DNA of 64,000 nt from the NCBI RefSeq assembly GCF_000375585.1, contig NZ_AQWP01000004.1, positions 62,001-126,000 on the forward strand, in the 5' to 3' direction. Numbering within the stretch: position 1 is the first letter of the stretch; every line of letters begins with the position of its first letter. This document shows, in pieces, positions 1 through 7,533 of this stretch. The position numbers and the translations under genes are program-made. The notes under the pieces were generated by a model. The model was not told where the DNA came from. It did not search any database and worked only from the letters and a program-made list of their open reading frames with translations. This stretch comes from Sinorhizobium meliloti 4H41 (GTDB lineage Bacteria; Pseudomonadota; Alphaproteobacteria; Rhizobiales; Rhizobiaceae).

Positions 1-256
1 CCTTGCCGCGAAGCACGAAGATCACGCTTTCAAGCGGCCCGTGATGATGCACCCCGGTCTTGGCATTGGGCTCGATCGCAACGGTCCCGGCCCAGATCTT
101 CTGGGCGCCGACGCGGGCATGGTTGATTGCCGCCTGCCGATACATGCCTGGCGTCTGAGCCGTGTTGGCGTCGAGTTGGTCACCCTTGATGACGCGAACG
201 CCGTTGTTCCTCCAGTGGTCCTCTCCGTGATGATCGTGATCGTGCTTCTCGGGCAT
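1..256 (-). CDS. Cupin-domain protein, 3' end outside window
   Basis: Only the first 85 codons are present; the frame is still open at the left edge, so the C-terminal part of the barrel is missing. The start has a good AGGAGACGGAG ribosome-binding site directly upstream. The N-terminus is His/Asp rich (EKHDHDHHGEDHW). Near the edge is a metal-binding cupin motif 1, with GVHHHGPLES followed by a β-strand (VIFVLRGK). These residues are seen. That small single-domain cupins of this type bind a divalent metal is family knowledge; the substrate is unknown. The gene points away from the VapBC module and has no visible operon partner inside the window. Function beyond the cupin fold is not assignable. 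Confidence 0.75.
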   Translation of the reverse strand, partial: MPEKHDHDHHGEDHWRNNGVRVIKGDQLDANTAQTPGMYRQAAINHARVGAQKIWAGTVAIEPNAKTGVHHHGPLESVIFVLRGK

Positions 257-633
257 TCTCCGTCTCCTGCTTTAGGCACAGTTCCGCACTAGATCACGAT
301 GAGTTAGGTCGGGTCGACCGAAAAACATGAAGGTGATCGATATCGACACCGCGCCGCCACTTATGGTAGGTTCGCGCCAACAAAAGCCATCGCATGCCAA
401 GCGACATGCCGGAAGCGACGGCGATACAACGAAATTCCGCCGAAGGCCCCAGGAAGCATAGTAGCAGAGATCACCCGGAGCTTCGTCGGAGAGCGAGTCG
501 CTGCCTTCCTGGAAACTGTGTCCGGCATGCCACGCGCGGGTCCCGGTCGGTTACAAGCCAGCCCCTACCGTTTCTCTTCTGCCCTGAGCAAAAGCCGTCT
601 GGAGAGGCGGATGCGCCCTGACCCTTGCGATTG
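257..633. other. Intergenic stretch, no convincing gene
   Basis: This gap separates the cupin and vapB starts. Open frames here are short, and none has a ribosome-binding site with recognisable protein content. One plus-strand frame across about 430-620 reads like coding sequence without a start (…EIPPKAPGSIVAEITRS…) and could be a gene remnant. I could not assign it. Confidence 0.4.
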
Positions 634-681
634 ATGTATATTCCAGCTAATATATCCGTATATTCCATGCTGGATATACAT
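634..681 (+). promoter_or_regulatory. Inverted-repeat operator before vapB
   Basis: ATGTATATTCCAGC (634-647) and GCTGGATATACAT (669-681) are reverse complements apart from one missing base. They flank an AT-rich stretch that contains further TATAT(T)CC copies. The repeat ends 12 bases before the vapB start. VapB antitoxins normally repress their own operon by binding palindromes at this position, so I read this as the autoregulatory operator overlapping the promoter. The repeat is seen; the function is inferred. Confidence 0.6.
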
Positions 682-693
682 GAGGAAACGGTC

Positions 694-939
694 ATGTCTC
701 TCTACATTCGCGACGACGATGTTGATGCCCTGGCAAAGAAGGTGCAGCAGGTCACCAAAGCCCCGACGAAGACCGAGGCGGTTAGACGCGCTCTGGAAAA
801 TGAGTTGGCGCGAGTGGAACAAGCTGTGCCGCTAAAAGAGCGAGTCGAAAAGATTCAGAACAGTGTTCGAGCCAAGATGGGACCAAACAAGCCGGAGTTC
901 GACATGAAGAAATTTACTGACGAAATGTGGGAGATCTAA
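694..939 (+). CDS. vapB: VapB-type antitoxin (Rv0623-like)
   Basis: This 81-residue protein has an N-terminal β-strand followed by helices (MSLYIRDDDVDALAKKVQQ… TKTEAVRRALENELARVE). That is the pattern of ribbon-helix-helix/PSK antitoxins that pair with PIN-domain toxins. The ATG at 694 follows an AGGAAACG ribosome-binding site. An in-frame upstream ATG at 625 would put the operator inside the gene and is rejected. The stop codon overlaps the toxin start by one base (TAATG), which indicates translational coupling. The expected role is to bind and block VapC and, with it, to repress the operon at the upstream palindrome. The C-terminal tail (FDMKKFTDEMWEI) is the likely toxin-binding segment. 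Confidence 0.85.
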   Translation: MSLYIRDDDVDALAKKVQQVTKAPTKTEAVRRALENELARVEQAVPLKERVEKIQNSVRAKMGPNKPEFDMKKFTDEMWEI

Positions 940-1376
940 TGTTCTTGGATGCGTCGGCGATCGTCGCCATCTTGGCTGGTGAAGAGGATGCAGGTTACCT
1001 TCTGGCCAAGATCGAGATGTCGGAAGGTCTTAAGATCTACTCGCCGATCTCGCTGTTCGAGGCCGTGATCAGTTTAGCCCGTATAGTCTCGATCTCGCAG
1101 TTCGGCGATCAGGTCCCTACTCCGCCCGAGTTGATCGATGAGGTGCAAGAGGATGTAGCGAAGTTCCTGGAGACGATCCGCGCGCGCGAAGTGTCCGTGA
1201 GCGGCTCGCTACACCGCAATGCAATCGAAGCGGCTCGCAACTATGGCCGTGTTGTCGGGCACCCGGCGAGGCTGAATTTTGGTGACTGCTTCTCCTATGC
1301 CTGCGCCAAGGAATATCGCCTTCCCCTTCTGTTCAAAGGCGACGATTTCTCAAAAACGGATATCGACGCTGCTTAA
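939..1376 (+). CDS. vapC: VapC-type PIN-domain ribonuclease toxin
   Basis: This 145-residue protein starts with MFLDASAIVAIL, which supplies the first PIN acidic residue (Asp4). A helix with a conserved Glu follows (SLFEAVISL). The C-terminal acidic cluster NFGDCFSYACAKE…LPLLFKGDDFSKTDI is the signature of VapC toxins, which are Mg-dependent endoribonucleases that usually cut tRNA or rRNA. All acidic residues needed for activity appear intact, so the toxin should be functional. It is coupled to vapB by a one-base overlap. An alternative in-frame start 12 bases upstream lies inside vapB and lacks a better ribosome-binding site. Such modules are typical of rhizobial plasmids, where they stabilise the replicon or a segment. 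Confidence 0.88.
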   Translation: MFLDASAIVAILAGEEDAGYLLAKIEMSEGLKIYSPISLFEAVISLARIVSISQFGDQVPTPPELIDEVQEDVAKFLETIRAREVSVSGSLHRNAIEAARNYGRVVGHPARLNFGDCFSYACAKEYRLPLLFKGDDFSKTDIDAA

Positions 1377-1701
1377 AAGTGCGCACCTTCGCAGGTTTGC
1401 GGGCAATCGCTTGCTCGCGGCAAGGCAGCCGGGTGGCAATGATCGCGGCATGTGGATCACAGGTGGAGCATTTTCTCGAGGGCGGCGAGATCGATGCGCC
1501 GGACGCCGCGTCCCAACCACTGCCGCAGCGCCCGCGCCGGGGGCGCCAAGTCGGACACAACGCAGGCGGCCACCTGCAATGCATAGGTAAATTATTCTTA
1601 TCGAACTCCTAAACAAACTAAACTTTACTTATCGCCCCCTGTGCCTGCATCGTGCTCTCGGGAACAAACGCGCCGGGGACCGCCGGCAGAGGAATGCTCG
1701 A
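1377..1701. other. Intergenic region upstream of the aminotransferase gene
   Basis: Frames here are short and mutually inconsistent on both strands, and none has a credible start. The last 130 bases before the aminotransferase gene are AT-richer (around 1583-1630) and are the likely place of its promoter. I see no clear inverted repeat or terminator. Confidence 0.4.
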
Positions 1702-2814
1702 ATGAATGCTTTTTCGCCGCCGCCCCGCCTGCTGATGGGCCCCGGTCCGTCCAACGTCGCGCCGGAAGTGCTCGCGGCACAGGCGCGACCGACGATCGGT
1801 CATCTGGACCCCAGCTTCGTCGGATTGATGGACCGCATCAAGGACCAACTCCGCCTCGCGTTCCGAACAGATAACCGTGTGACTTTCCCCCTATCAGCCC
1901 CGGCCTCGCTCGCCATGGAGATGGCGTTGGTGACGCTGCTCGAGCCAGGCGACACCGCCATCATCGCGCAAAACGGCGTGTTCGGCGGACGCATGGCCGA
2001 AATTGCCCGGCGCGCGGGCGCGGAGGTACGGCTGGTTTCCGTCGAATGGGGCAAGCCTGTCGATCCCGAGGCGGTCCGCGCGTCGATTCTGGAGGCACCG
2101 CAGGCCAAGCTGCTCGCTTTCGTGCACGCGGAGACGTCGACCGGCGTACGGTCGGATGCGGCCGCGCTCTGCGCCCTGGCGCTCGAAGCGGGGTTGCTGT
2201 CGGTTGTGGATACCGTGACGGGCCTCGGCGGAATTCCGGTGTTGGTCGACGAATGGCAGGCGGACGCCGTCTATGCCGGCACGCAGAAATGTCTGTCCGC
2301 GCCGCCAGGCCTTGCGCCGATCACCTTTTCCGATCGCGCCGTCGCGGCAGTCAAGGCGCGCAAGGCGCCGATCCAGAGCTGGTTCCTCGATCTCGGTCTT
2401 ATGCTTGGGTACTGGGATGGGGAGGGTGCCCGCTCCTATCACCACACCGCGCCGGTGAATGCGCTTTACGGCCTGCACGAGAGCCTTACCCGCCTGCTTG
2501 GCGAAGGCTTGGAGACCGCCTGGGCGCGCCACCGCTCCGCCCATGATCGGCTGGTCGAACGGTTAGAAGGGCTGGGCGTCGGCTTCGTCGTCGACAAGGA
2601 GCACCGGCTGCCGCAGCTGAATACGGTTTGGCTCCCGGAAGGCGTGGAGGACGCGCCCGCCCGCAGACGCCTGCTTGACGAGTTCGGGATAGAGATCGGC
2701 GGAGGACTCGGGCCGCTCGCCGGCCGTATCTGGCGCATCGGACTGATGGGCGAGACTTGTCGGATCGAGAATGTCGACCGTCTGGCCGAGGCGATCGCGG
2801 CAGTTCTGCCGTAG
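1702..2814 (+). CDS. Class V PLP aminotransferase (alanine/serine/ureidoglycine-glyoxylate type)
   Basis: This 370-residue protein has the fold-type I class V layout of the glyoxylate aminotransferase group: an N-terminal MGPGPSNV substrate loop, a VDTVTGLGG motif with the PLP-contacting Asp, the Schiff-base lysine Lys196 in AGTQKCLSAPPG, a YHHTAPVNALYGL segment, and a C-terminal IGLMGE arginine/glycine region. The family transfers amino groups from alanine, serine or ureidoglycine to glyoxylate. The sequence alone does not separate these. Because the neighbouring genes look like methylpurine uptake and demethylation, (S)-ureidoglycine-glyoxylate aminotransferase, a purine-ring catabolic enzyme, is an attractive reading, but it is inference. 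The gene converges on the GST-like gene with a gap of about 77 bases. Confidence 0.85.
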   Translation: MNAFSPPPRLLMGPGPSNVAPEVLAAQARPTIGHLDPSFVGLMDRIKDQLRLAFRTDNRVTFPLSAPASLAMEMALVTLLEPGDTAIIAQNGVFGGRMAEIARRAGAEVRLVSVEWGKPVDPEAVRASILEAPQAKLLAFVHAETSTGVRSDAAALCALALEAGLLSVVDTVTGLGGIPVLVDEWQADAVYAGTQKCLSAPPGLAPITFSDRAVAAVKARKAPIQSWFLDLGLMLGYWDGEGARSYHHTAPVNALYGLHESLTRLLGEGLETAWARHRSAHDRLVERLEGLGVGFVVDKEHRLPQLNTVWLPEGVEDAPARRRLLDEFGIEIGGGLGPLAGRIWRIGLMGETCRIENVDRLAEAIAAVLP

Positions 2815-2891
2815 CCTCCTGGCCCTGAGTTCCCACTCCGCCAAGAAGAGCGCCGTAAGAGTGTCGACTGCTGTGATCCGGTCGCTTGCCC

Positions 2892-3539
2892 CTAGGCGGC
2901 ACGCGCCGGCCCGGCCGGGAACACACCCGACATGACCGTGAAGCCCTTGATCCGCTTGAGGCGATCGCACCAACGACGGATTGCCGGATAATCCTGCCGG
3001 GGAATGCCCCCCTCTTCCGAAAGCATGATGTAGGGGAAACAGGCGATATCGGCCACGGTCGGGTGCGGCGCCGAGCATATCCAGTCACGCCCTTCCTGCT
3101 CGCCGAACCAGAGATGCTCGTCGAGGATGCGAAACAGCCTGTGAGCGCCGGCCCGAGCCGCCTCGACGTCCAGATCGTAGAACAGGCCGTCATGCAGACG
3201 CGCGGCTGAAGCCGTGCCGGTGATGCCGTCCGCAAAGGCGAGCCACTGGCCGATTTCGCCGAGAAGCGCCGGATCGCTGCGGGGGTACCAGGTGCCGGAG
3301 CGATCATATTTGGAGGCGAGATAGACGAGGATCGCCTGCGCGTCGCGCAGCACCAGTCCGTCATCCTCGATCACCGGCAACTGTCCAAGCGGATTGAGCT
3401 TCAGGAACCAATCCGACTTGTGTTCGCGGCCGGGATAGAAATCGACCGGTACCGTCTTGTACTCGATGGCGAGCATGCTCATCAGAAGTCTGAGCTTGTA
3501 GCAATTGCCCGAGAGTTCGTAATCGTAGAGGGTGATCAT
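2892..3539 (-). CDS. Glutathione-S-transferase-like protein (NdmE-like)
   Basis: This 215-residue two-domain GST has an N-terminal thioredoxin fold (MITLYDYELSGNCYKLR with Ser/Cys at the active-site turn, cis-Pro in GQLPVIEDDG, then LRDAQAIL) and an all-helical C-terminal domain with the usual PTVADIACFPY capping motif. It is the third gene of a tight operon, starting 10 bases after the reductase, with an AGGAG site. In P. putida CBB5 a GST-like protein (NdmE) is a required structural partner of the NdmC oxygenase and NdmD reductase in 7-methylxanthine demethylation. The same three-gene arrangement here suggests the same role rather than ordinary detoxification. The GST call is firm; the NdmE role is inferred from context. 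Confidence 0.82.
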   Translation of the reverse strand: MITLYDYELSGNCYKLRLLMSMLAIEYKTVPVDFYPGREHKSDWFLKLNPLGQLPVIEDDGLVLRDAQAILVYLASKYDRSGTWYPRSDPALLGEIGQWLAFADGITGTASAARLHDGLFYDLDVEAARAGAHRLFRILDEHLWFGEQEGRDWICSAPHPTVADIACFPYIMLSEEGGIPRQDYPAIRRWCDRLKRIKGFTVMSGVFPAGPARAA

Positions 3540-3549
3540 CCGGCAGCTC

Positions 3550-5316
3550 CTAGAGATCGAGGACGAGGCGCGCGGATTTGGCGCGCGACACGCAGGTCAT
3601 GATCTTGGTGCCGGACCTGCGCTCGGCATCGTTGAGGTAGACGTCCTGGTGATCGGGCTCACCCTCGATCACGGTCGCAAGACAGGTGCCGCAGGCGCCC
3701 TGCTCGCAGGATGACGGCATGTCGATGCCGGCTTCGCGCATCACCTCCAGGATCGTCCTGCCGGCTGGGACCTTCAACGTCACGCAGGAGCGCGCAAGCG
3801 CTACCTCGAAGCTCGAACTGTCGTCGATCGTGTTGGTGTTCTTGAAATATTCGAAATGCACCGCCGTTTCCGGCCAGCCGCGATCCGCCGCGATCCGGCG
3901 GGCCGCCTCGAGCATTGGCCCCGGACCGCAGAGATAGAGGTGCATGCCGGGCCGATACCCGGAAAGAATGCCCTCGAGCTCGGCGGCAGTCGCGTCAGGG
4001 CGGAGTCCGAGGTGAGGCTTCAGCGCCTCGCCGAGGAGAGCGGTCTTTTCCGGAAAGGCGAGCTGTTCCTGGTTCTGGGCGAAGTAGTGGAAGGCGAAGT
4101 CCAGGTTCTGGTTCTTAAGGGCCTGTGCCATGGCAATCAGCGGCGTGACGCCGATGCCGCCGGCGACGAAAATCGTCTTCTCGGCATCGCGGCGCAGCGG
4201 GAAATTGTTGCGCGGCTCCGAAATCGCCAGGACGTCGCCCTCGCGAAGCGTCTCGTGCATGCAGAGCGAGCCGCCCTTCGAATCCCGCTCCAGCTTAACG
4301 CCGATGACGTAGCTGTCGCTTTCGCCCGGGCCATTGGTGATCGAATATTGCCGGATGAAGCCATTCGGCAAGTGAACGTCGATATGGGCGCCGGGCTGGA
4401 AAGTCGGCAGCAGGCCCTTGACCGGGCGAAGCTCGAACGCCGCGATGCCCTCGGCAGCCATCCACTTCCGCGCGACCGTTACGCGGACCGTCGCCTTGCG
4501 GCCGTGAGCGGTCAGTTCCGGCATCTCCGCAAGTTCCGGCGAGACGCGCTCGATCACCGGCTCGAGCGGCGCCGGCTGCGGTGCGGCGGCCGCCTCGCGC
4601 TCGACGATCTCACGCAGCTTCGAAAGCCGCTCGTTGTGGTGGCGCAGAACGGCGATCCGTTCGGCGCCGCGCGGCGAGCCGTCGAGTACGCCGCGGATGA
4701 CCGAACGGTTGGAGTCGACCGGCTGGACGAAGAAGACGGCCAGCGTCTCGGCGCCGTCTTCGCGGGCCGTGATCGCCACCGAGAAGCCGTCGCTCGCCTT
4801 AAGCGACATATCTGCCGCTGTGCCTTCGAGGCAGCCGTTCGGCTGAAAGCGATAGCCCGTCAGCGCCGCCACCACGACATCGGCCGGCGCATTGACCGGA
4901 ATGCCGCGAAGGGTGAGAAGATCGCCTTCGGCGAGGCCTGCGACGTCCGGCACGTCCCCTTGAGGCTCCTCCGCCGACCAGACGAGGCCATAGCGCTCGA
5001 CGCCCGCAAAGGTACGGTTGGTAATGGTGCGGGCCGGAGCGTCGGCCGGGTGTGCCGGAATATAGGTACAGCCGGCGGTGCGGTTGGAATAGCGCCAGCC
5101 GTGATACTGACACTTCAACTCGCGGCCATCGTTGATGCCGATAGAGAGGCGGACGCCGCGGTGCAGGCATCGGTTCTCCCAGATATTGACGTAGCCGTCG
5201 TCGGCACGCCAGACGGCGAACTCGCGGCCGAGCAACTGGGCGTGGAAGACGTGGCGGAACGGCAGATCATAGGACGCGGCAACGGGATGCCATCTGGTCT
5301 TGGCGGTATCGAGCAT
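3550..5316 (-). CDS. Rieske-reductase fusion (NdmD-like) feeding an oxygenase
   Basis: This 588-residue protein has four cofactor modules in one chain. Residues 1-110 are a Rieske [2Fe-2S] domain with C50-x-H52 and C69-x2-H72. From about 275 comes a phthalate-dioxygenase-reductase-like flavin domain (RQYSITNGP), then an NAD-binding domain (FVAGGIGVTPLIAM, LYLCGPGPML). The C-terminal plant-type ferredoxin has Cys537, Cys542, Cys545 and Cys575. Ordinary class IA reductases lack the Rieske domain. The extra one is the hallmark of NdmD, where it replaces the Rieske centre missing from NdmC. Its partner here, the upstream gene, indeed lacks one. Expected flow: NADH to flavin to ferredoxin to Rieske to mononuclear iron of the partner. 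The length matches my memory of NdmD. The ATG follows a GGAGAG site, and the gene starts 24 bases after the oxygenase. Confidence 0.88.
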   Translation of the reverse strand: MLDTAKTRWHPVAASYDLPFRHVFHAQLLGREFAVWRADDGYVNIWENRCLHRGVRLSIGINDGRELKCQYHGWRYSNRTAGCTYIPAHPADAPARTITNRTFAGVERYGLVWSAEEPQGDVPDVAGLAEGDLLTLRGIPVNAPADVVVAALTGYRFQPNGCLEGTAADMSLKASDGFSVAITAREDGAETLAVFFVQPVDSNRSVIRGVLDGSPRGAERIAVLRHHNERLSKLREIVEREAAAAPQPAPLEPVIERVSPELAEMPELTAHGRKATVRVTVARKWMAAEGIAAFELRPVKGLLPTFQPGAHIDVHLPNGFIRQYSITNGPGESDSYVIGVKLERDSKGGSLCMHETLREGDVLAISEPRNNFPLRRDAEKTIFVAGGIGVTPLIAMAQALKNQNLDFAFHYFAQNQEQLAFPEKTALLGEALKPHLGLRPDATAAELEGILSGYRPGMHLYLCGPGPMLEAARRIAADRGWPETAVHFEYFKNTNTIDDSSSFEVALARSCVTLKVPAGRTILEVMREAGIDMPSSCEQGACGTCLATVIEGEPDHQDVYLNDAERRSGTKIMTCVSRAKSARLVLDL

Positions 5317-5340
5317 CGTTCTCTCCAGAATTCTGAAACG

Positions 5341-6246
5341 TCAGGTGGCGGCCGGGATGACCCCGTAGGTCACGCCCTTCTGGCTGAGCCAACGGCGGTA
5401 GGCGATCGCCGACTTGTCGGCGCGGATCGGCGTCTCGGCCCGCGGGTCGAGCGGCAAACGCTTCGGAAACTGGTTCTCCAGGATCGGCTTGTCCTGGCCG
5501 AAAATCGTTTGCTGGAAGCGCTTGATCACCTTGTCTTCGTTCTCTTCGTCGAGGACACAGAGCATCATATGCGCGCGGACATGCTCCTGATCGACCGGCT
5601 GAAGGAAAACGGCAATGACGTCGAGGCGGCTTTCGTCGATGGGGCTGGATTTGTACAGCACCGAACAATAGGGATGCGGCACCCGATAGATATATTCCAC
5701 ATCGGCTCCGCCGGTGGATGCGGTCGAGGCCATCGGTTGGAAGAAGCGACAGCGCGTGGCGACGATCTCGTCGCGCTCGACCGAAAGCTCGACGTCGTAT
5801 TCCTTGACCTCCGTATGGGGTTCGGCTCCCAGAATATCGGTATGGACATAAGGAAAGTGGCCCATGTCGAGGAAGTTCTCGATAGCGCGGGGTGCCGAAA
5901 CATTGACTCCGATGGTGGCGGCATTGAGCCTGCGCCGATCGGCTTCCGCATATTCGGGAATGGGAAACAGCTCGGCGGGCGGCGTCCCCAGCGAGGTCCA
6001 GATATAGCCATAGGCAAGCTTGATCGGCAGACAGCCGCCGAGCGTACCGATATCGACCGGACTGCCGGCAGGGAGCTCCGGGCGCGAACGCCAGACGGCC
6101 GCGTTGCCCTCGCCATCCGAAACATAGCTGATGCGCTCTTCGAGCAGCACGGTTTCCTGAACCGTCCCCGCCGGCACCTCGTCCACCGCCGCCAGCGGGT
6201 GCCACAGATCGAGAACCACCTGGTCCTGGCATTTGGTCGGGCTCAT
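5341..6246 (-). CDS. Rieske-less catalytic oxygenase subunit (NdmC-like)
   Basis: This protein of about 301 residues is homologous to Rieske oxygenase α-subunits but has no CxH/CxxH cluster motif in its N-terminal region, which is only about 100 residues before the catalytic domain. The mononuclear-iron facial triad is intact: NFLDMGHFPYVH provides Asp127, His130 and His135 (numbering from the chosen start), and GQDKPILENQ carries the third Asp and the conserved Glu-x-Gln. This combination is how NdmC, the 7-methylxanthine N7-demethylase, is built. It depends on a Rieske centre in its partner reductase, encoded immediately downstream. The chosen ATG has GGAG nine bases upstream; an ATG nine bases earlier (6255) abuts that site. 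Likely reaction: oxidative removal of an N-methyl group as formaldehyde. The exact substrate is unknown. Confidence 0.82.
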   Translation of the reverse strand: MSPTKCQDQVVLDLWHPLAAVDEVPAGTVQETVLLEERISYVSDGEGNAAVWRSRPELPAGSPVDIGTLGGCLPIKLAYGYIWTSLGTPPAELFPIPEYAEADRRRLNAATIGVNVSAPRAIENFLDMGHFPYVHTDILGAEPHTEVKEYDVELSVERDEIVATRCRFFQPMASTASTGGADVEYIYRVPHPYCSVLYKSSPIDESRLDVIAVFLQPVDQEHVRAHMMLCVLDEENEDKVIKRFQQTIFGQDKPILENQFPKRLPLDPRAETPIRADKSAIAYRRWLSQKGVTYGVIPAAT

Positions 6247-6344
6247 GTCGTTCATCTCCGTGAATGGCGTCTGGTCACCAACCGTAACGGCTGTCGGAAT
6301 TCACCGGCTCGCCGCTACTGCCGCGAACCACCTGATGGCGATAG

Positions 6345-6476
6345 CTACCCACGACACTGGGCGGCGAGGTCAGCGATCAGGCGCGGGTAAAGGGGCGCGG
6401 CCGACGACGTCAGGTCCGCGTGGACATGGCAATCATTAAGAAGAACTCGATCGCTACAAAGGGCAGTTCTGCTCAT
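6345..6476 (-). CDS. Possible 43-residue small protein or gene remnant
   Basis: ATG at 6476 is preceded by a strong GGGAGGATGCG ribosome-binding site and opens a 43-codon frame (MSRTALCSDRVLLNDCHVHA…) ending 98 bases before the oxygenase start. It lies in the presumed leader of the demethylase operon and downstream of the operator pair. I do not recognise the product. It could be a real small protein, a leader peptide, or the truncated 5' end of a lost gene (NDCHVHADL faintly recalls an amidohydrolase metal motif). The ribosome-binding site is the main support. Confidence 0.35.
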   Translation of the reverse strand: MSRTALCSDRVLLNDCHVHADLTSSAAPLYPRLIADLAAQCRG

Positions 6477-6542
6477 CGCATCCTCCCTGGCTAGCACTTC
6501 CCTATGAACCTAGCTCCGTGATGGACTCATTGGAACCACAAG

Positions 6543-6619
6543 ATTGGATACCAATCAACAAAAAATTGCATGGCAAAATGCGTTTTTTGATTGACAGCTT
6601 GATTTGATTGAATACCGAT
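6543..6619. promoter_or_regulatory. Divergent promoter region with paired GntR/FCD-type operators
   Basis: ATTGGATACCAAT (6543-6555) is a perfect odd-centred palindrome. ATTGAATACCGAT (6607-6619) matches it at 11 of 13 positions, 64 bases away, about six helical turns. The motif resembles the ATTGGATCCAAT operator I recall for VanR, a GntR/FCD-family repressor. Between the copies is a long imperfect inverted repeat, CAATCAACA…(6552) to …TTTTTTGATTG (6593), and a TTGACA hexamer (6591-6596) pointing at the regulator gene. The region is AT-rich against its surroundings and separates the demethylase operon from the GntR/importer operon, so it probably controls both. The regulator at 6709 is the obvious ligand. 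Confidence 0.6.
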
Positions 6620-6670
6620 ATGGAATTCGTAACGCCGGATATGCGGCCGTGCAATGCTCCGGTGCGACCG

Positions 6671-6692
6671 TCCCGCAGATTTTTCTGCGGGA
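6671..6692 (+). promoter_or_regulatory. Perfect 9-bp hairpin in the gntR 5' leader
   Basis: TCCCGCAGA (6671-6679), a TTTT loop and TCTGCGGGA (6684-6692) form a perfect stem. It ends 16 bases before the regulator's ATG, and its 3' arm runs into the GGGAGATGGAGA ribosome-binding region. It has no downstream T-run, so a terminator is unlikely. It may affect mRNA stability or translation start. Confidence 0.45.
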
Positions 6693-6708
6693 GATGGAGA
6701 GACCTGTC

Positions 6709-7479
6709 ATGAGCAGCCGTTCGCAGGCGATTGCCGACATCCTGACCCGGGCGATCATCGATCACCGGCTCGTACCCGGATGCAAGCTCGGTGAGCGCGA
6801 ACTGGCCGAAATCTTCGAGGTCAGCCGCATCGTCATCCGCCAGGCGCTGATCAGGCTTGCCGACGACGGGCTGGCGCAGATCGAGCGCAATCGCGGCGCC
6901 TTCGTCGCACGCCCGAGCATGCAAGAAGCGATGGAGATCTACGACGCGCTGACGCTCGTGGAACAGGGCGTCGCCGCCCAGCTCTGCGACCGGCTGGGGC
7001 CGGCCGGCTTCGCCGAGTTGCGCCAGCACGTCGAGCGGCAGCGCCAGGCCGTCGCATCCGGCAACGACGCGCTTGCCGACGTTCTCGGCCAGGAATTTCA
7101 TACTCTCTTCGTCCGCCTCAGCCGTAACAAGGTCATGCAGGAAATTCACGCGCAGCTCGTGCGGCGCACCACGCTCCTGCGCTCGTTGATCTCCGCCGAT
7201 TTCGACTATTGCAATCTGCTGGACGACCACCAGCGGGTGATCGACCTGCTCGAAAAGGGCCGGCTGAAGCCTGTCATGGAGTTGATCGACACCCATCACC
7301 GCAGCGTCGTGCGCGGCTATATCATGGATCGGCAGGTCTTTCCGGAGCTGACGCCGCGGGAGGCGCTTCAGCCCTATCTCGACGGCAAAGCCGATGAGGC
7401 GTCCAAGCCGGCGCCACGCAAGAAAACGGGAGAAAGCGGGGGGGCCGTCGCGAGCCGCCACGTCCACGCCACGAAATAG
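6709..7479 (+). CDS. GntR-family regulator (FadR/FCD subfamily)
   Basis: This 256-residue protein has an N-terminal winged helix (ILTRAIIDHRLVPGCKLGERELAEIFEVSRIVIRQAL…GLAQIERNRGAFVA) and a helical FCD ligand-binding domain. The FCD metal/ligand residues are plausible in EFHTLFVRLSRN and DDHQRVIDLLEKG…HHRSV. The start at 6709 was chosen for GGAGA at the right distance; an ATG 15 bases earlier is possible. The gene lies between the demethylase operon (divergent) and the ABC importer (54 bases downstream, same strand), next to the ATTGRATACCRAT palindromes. It is probably the local repressor, released by the transported compound or a breakdown product. Regulators of this family usually act this way. 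A GntR-type regulator in caffeine-degradation loci is recalled but not verified. Confidence 0.88.
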   Translation: MSSRSQAIADILTRAIIDHRLVPGCKLGERELAEIFEVSRIVIRQALIRLADDGLAQIERNRGAFVARPSMQEAMEIYDALTLVEQGVAAQLCDRLGPAGFAELRQHVERQRQAVASGNDALADVLGQEFHTLFVRLSRNKVMQEIHAQLVRRTTLLRSLISADFDYCNLLDDHQRVIDLLEKGRLKPVMELIDTHHRSVVRGYIMDRQVFPELTPREALQPYLDGKADEASKPAPRKKTGESGGAVASRHVHATK

Positions 7480-7533
7480 ATCCGGCGGCCACAAGCCGGA
7501 GAAACGACACGAACCGACAAAGGGGTTACTGCC

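Noticed and set aside
394-621. Possible small gene upstream of vapB
   Set aside because: No ribosome-binding site and no recognisable motif; a different frame in the same place looks equally gene-like, so at most a remnant.
3856-6390. Long plus-strand open frame (844 codons) antisense to the reductase and oxygenase genes
   Set aside because: No recognisable protein content, Arg/Asp/Ala-rich composition typical of antisense reading of GC-rich genes, and the minus strand has two clear motif-rich proteins with ribosome-binding sites.
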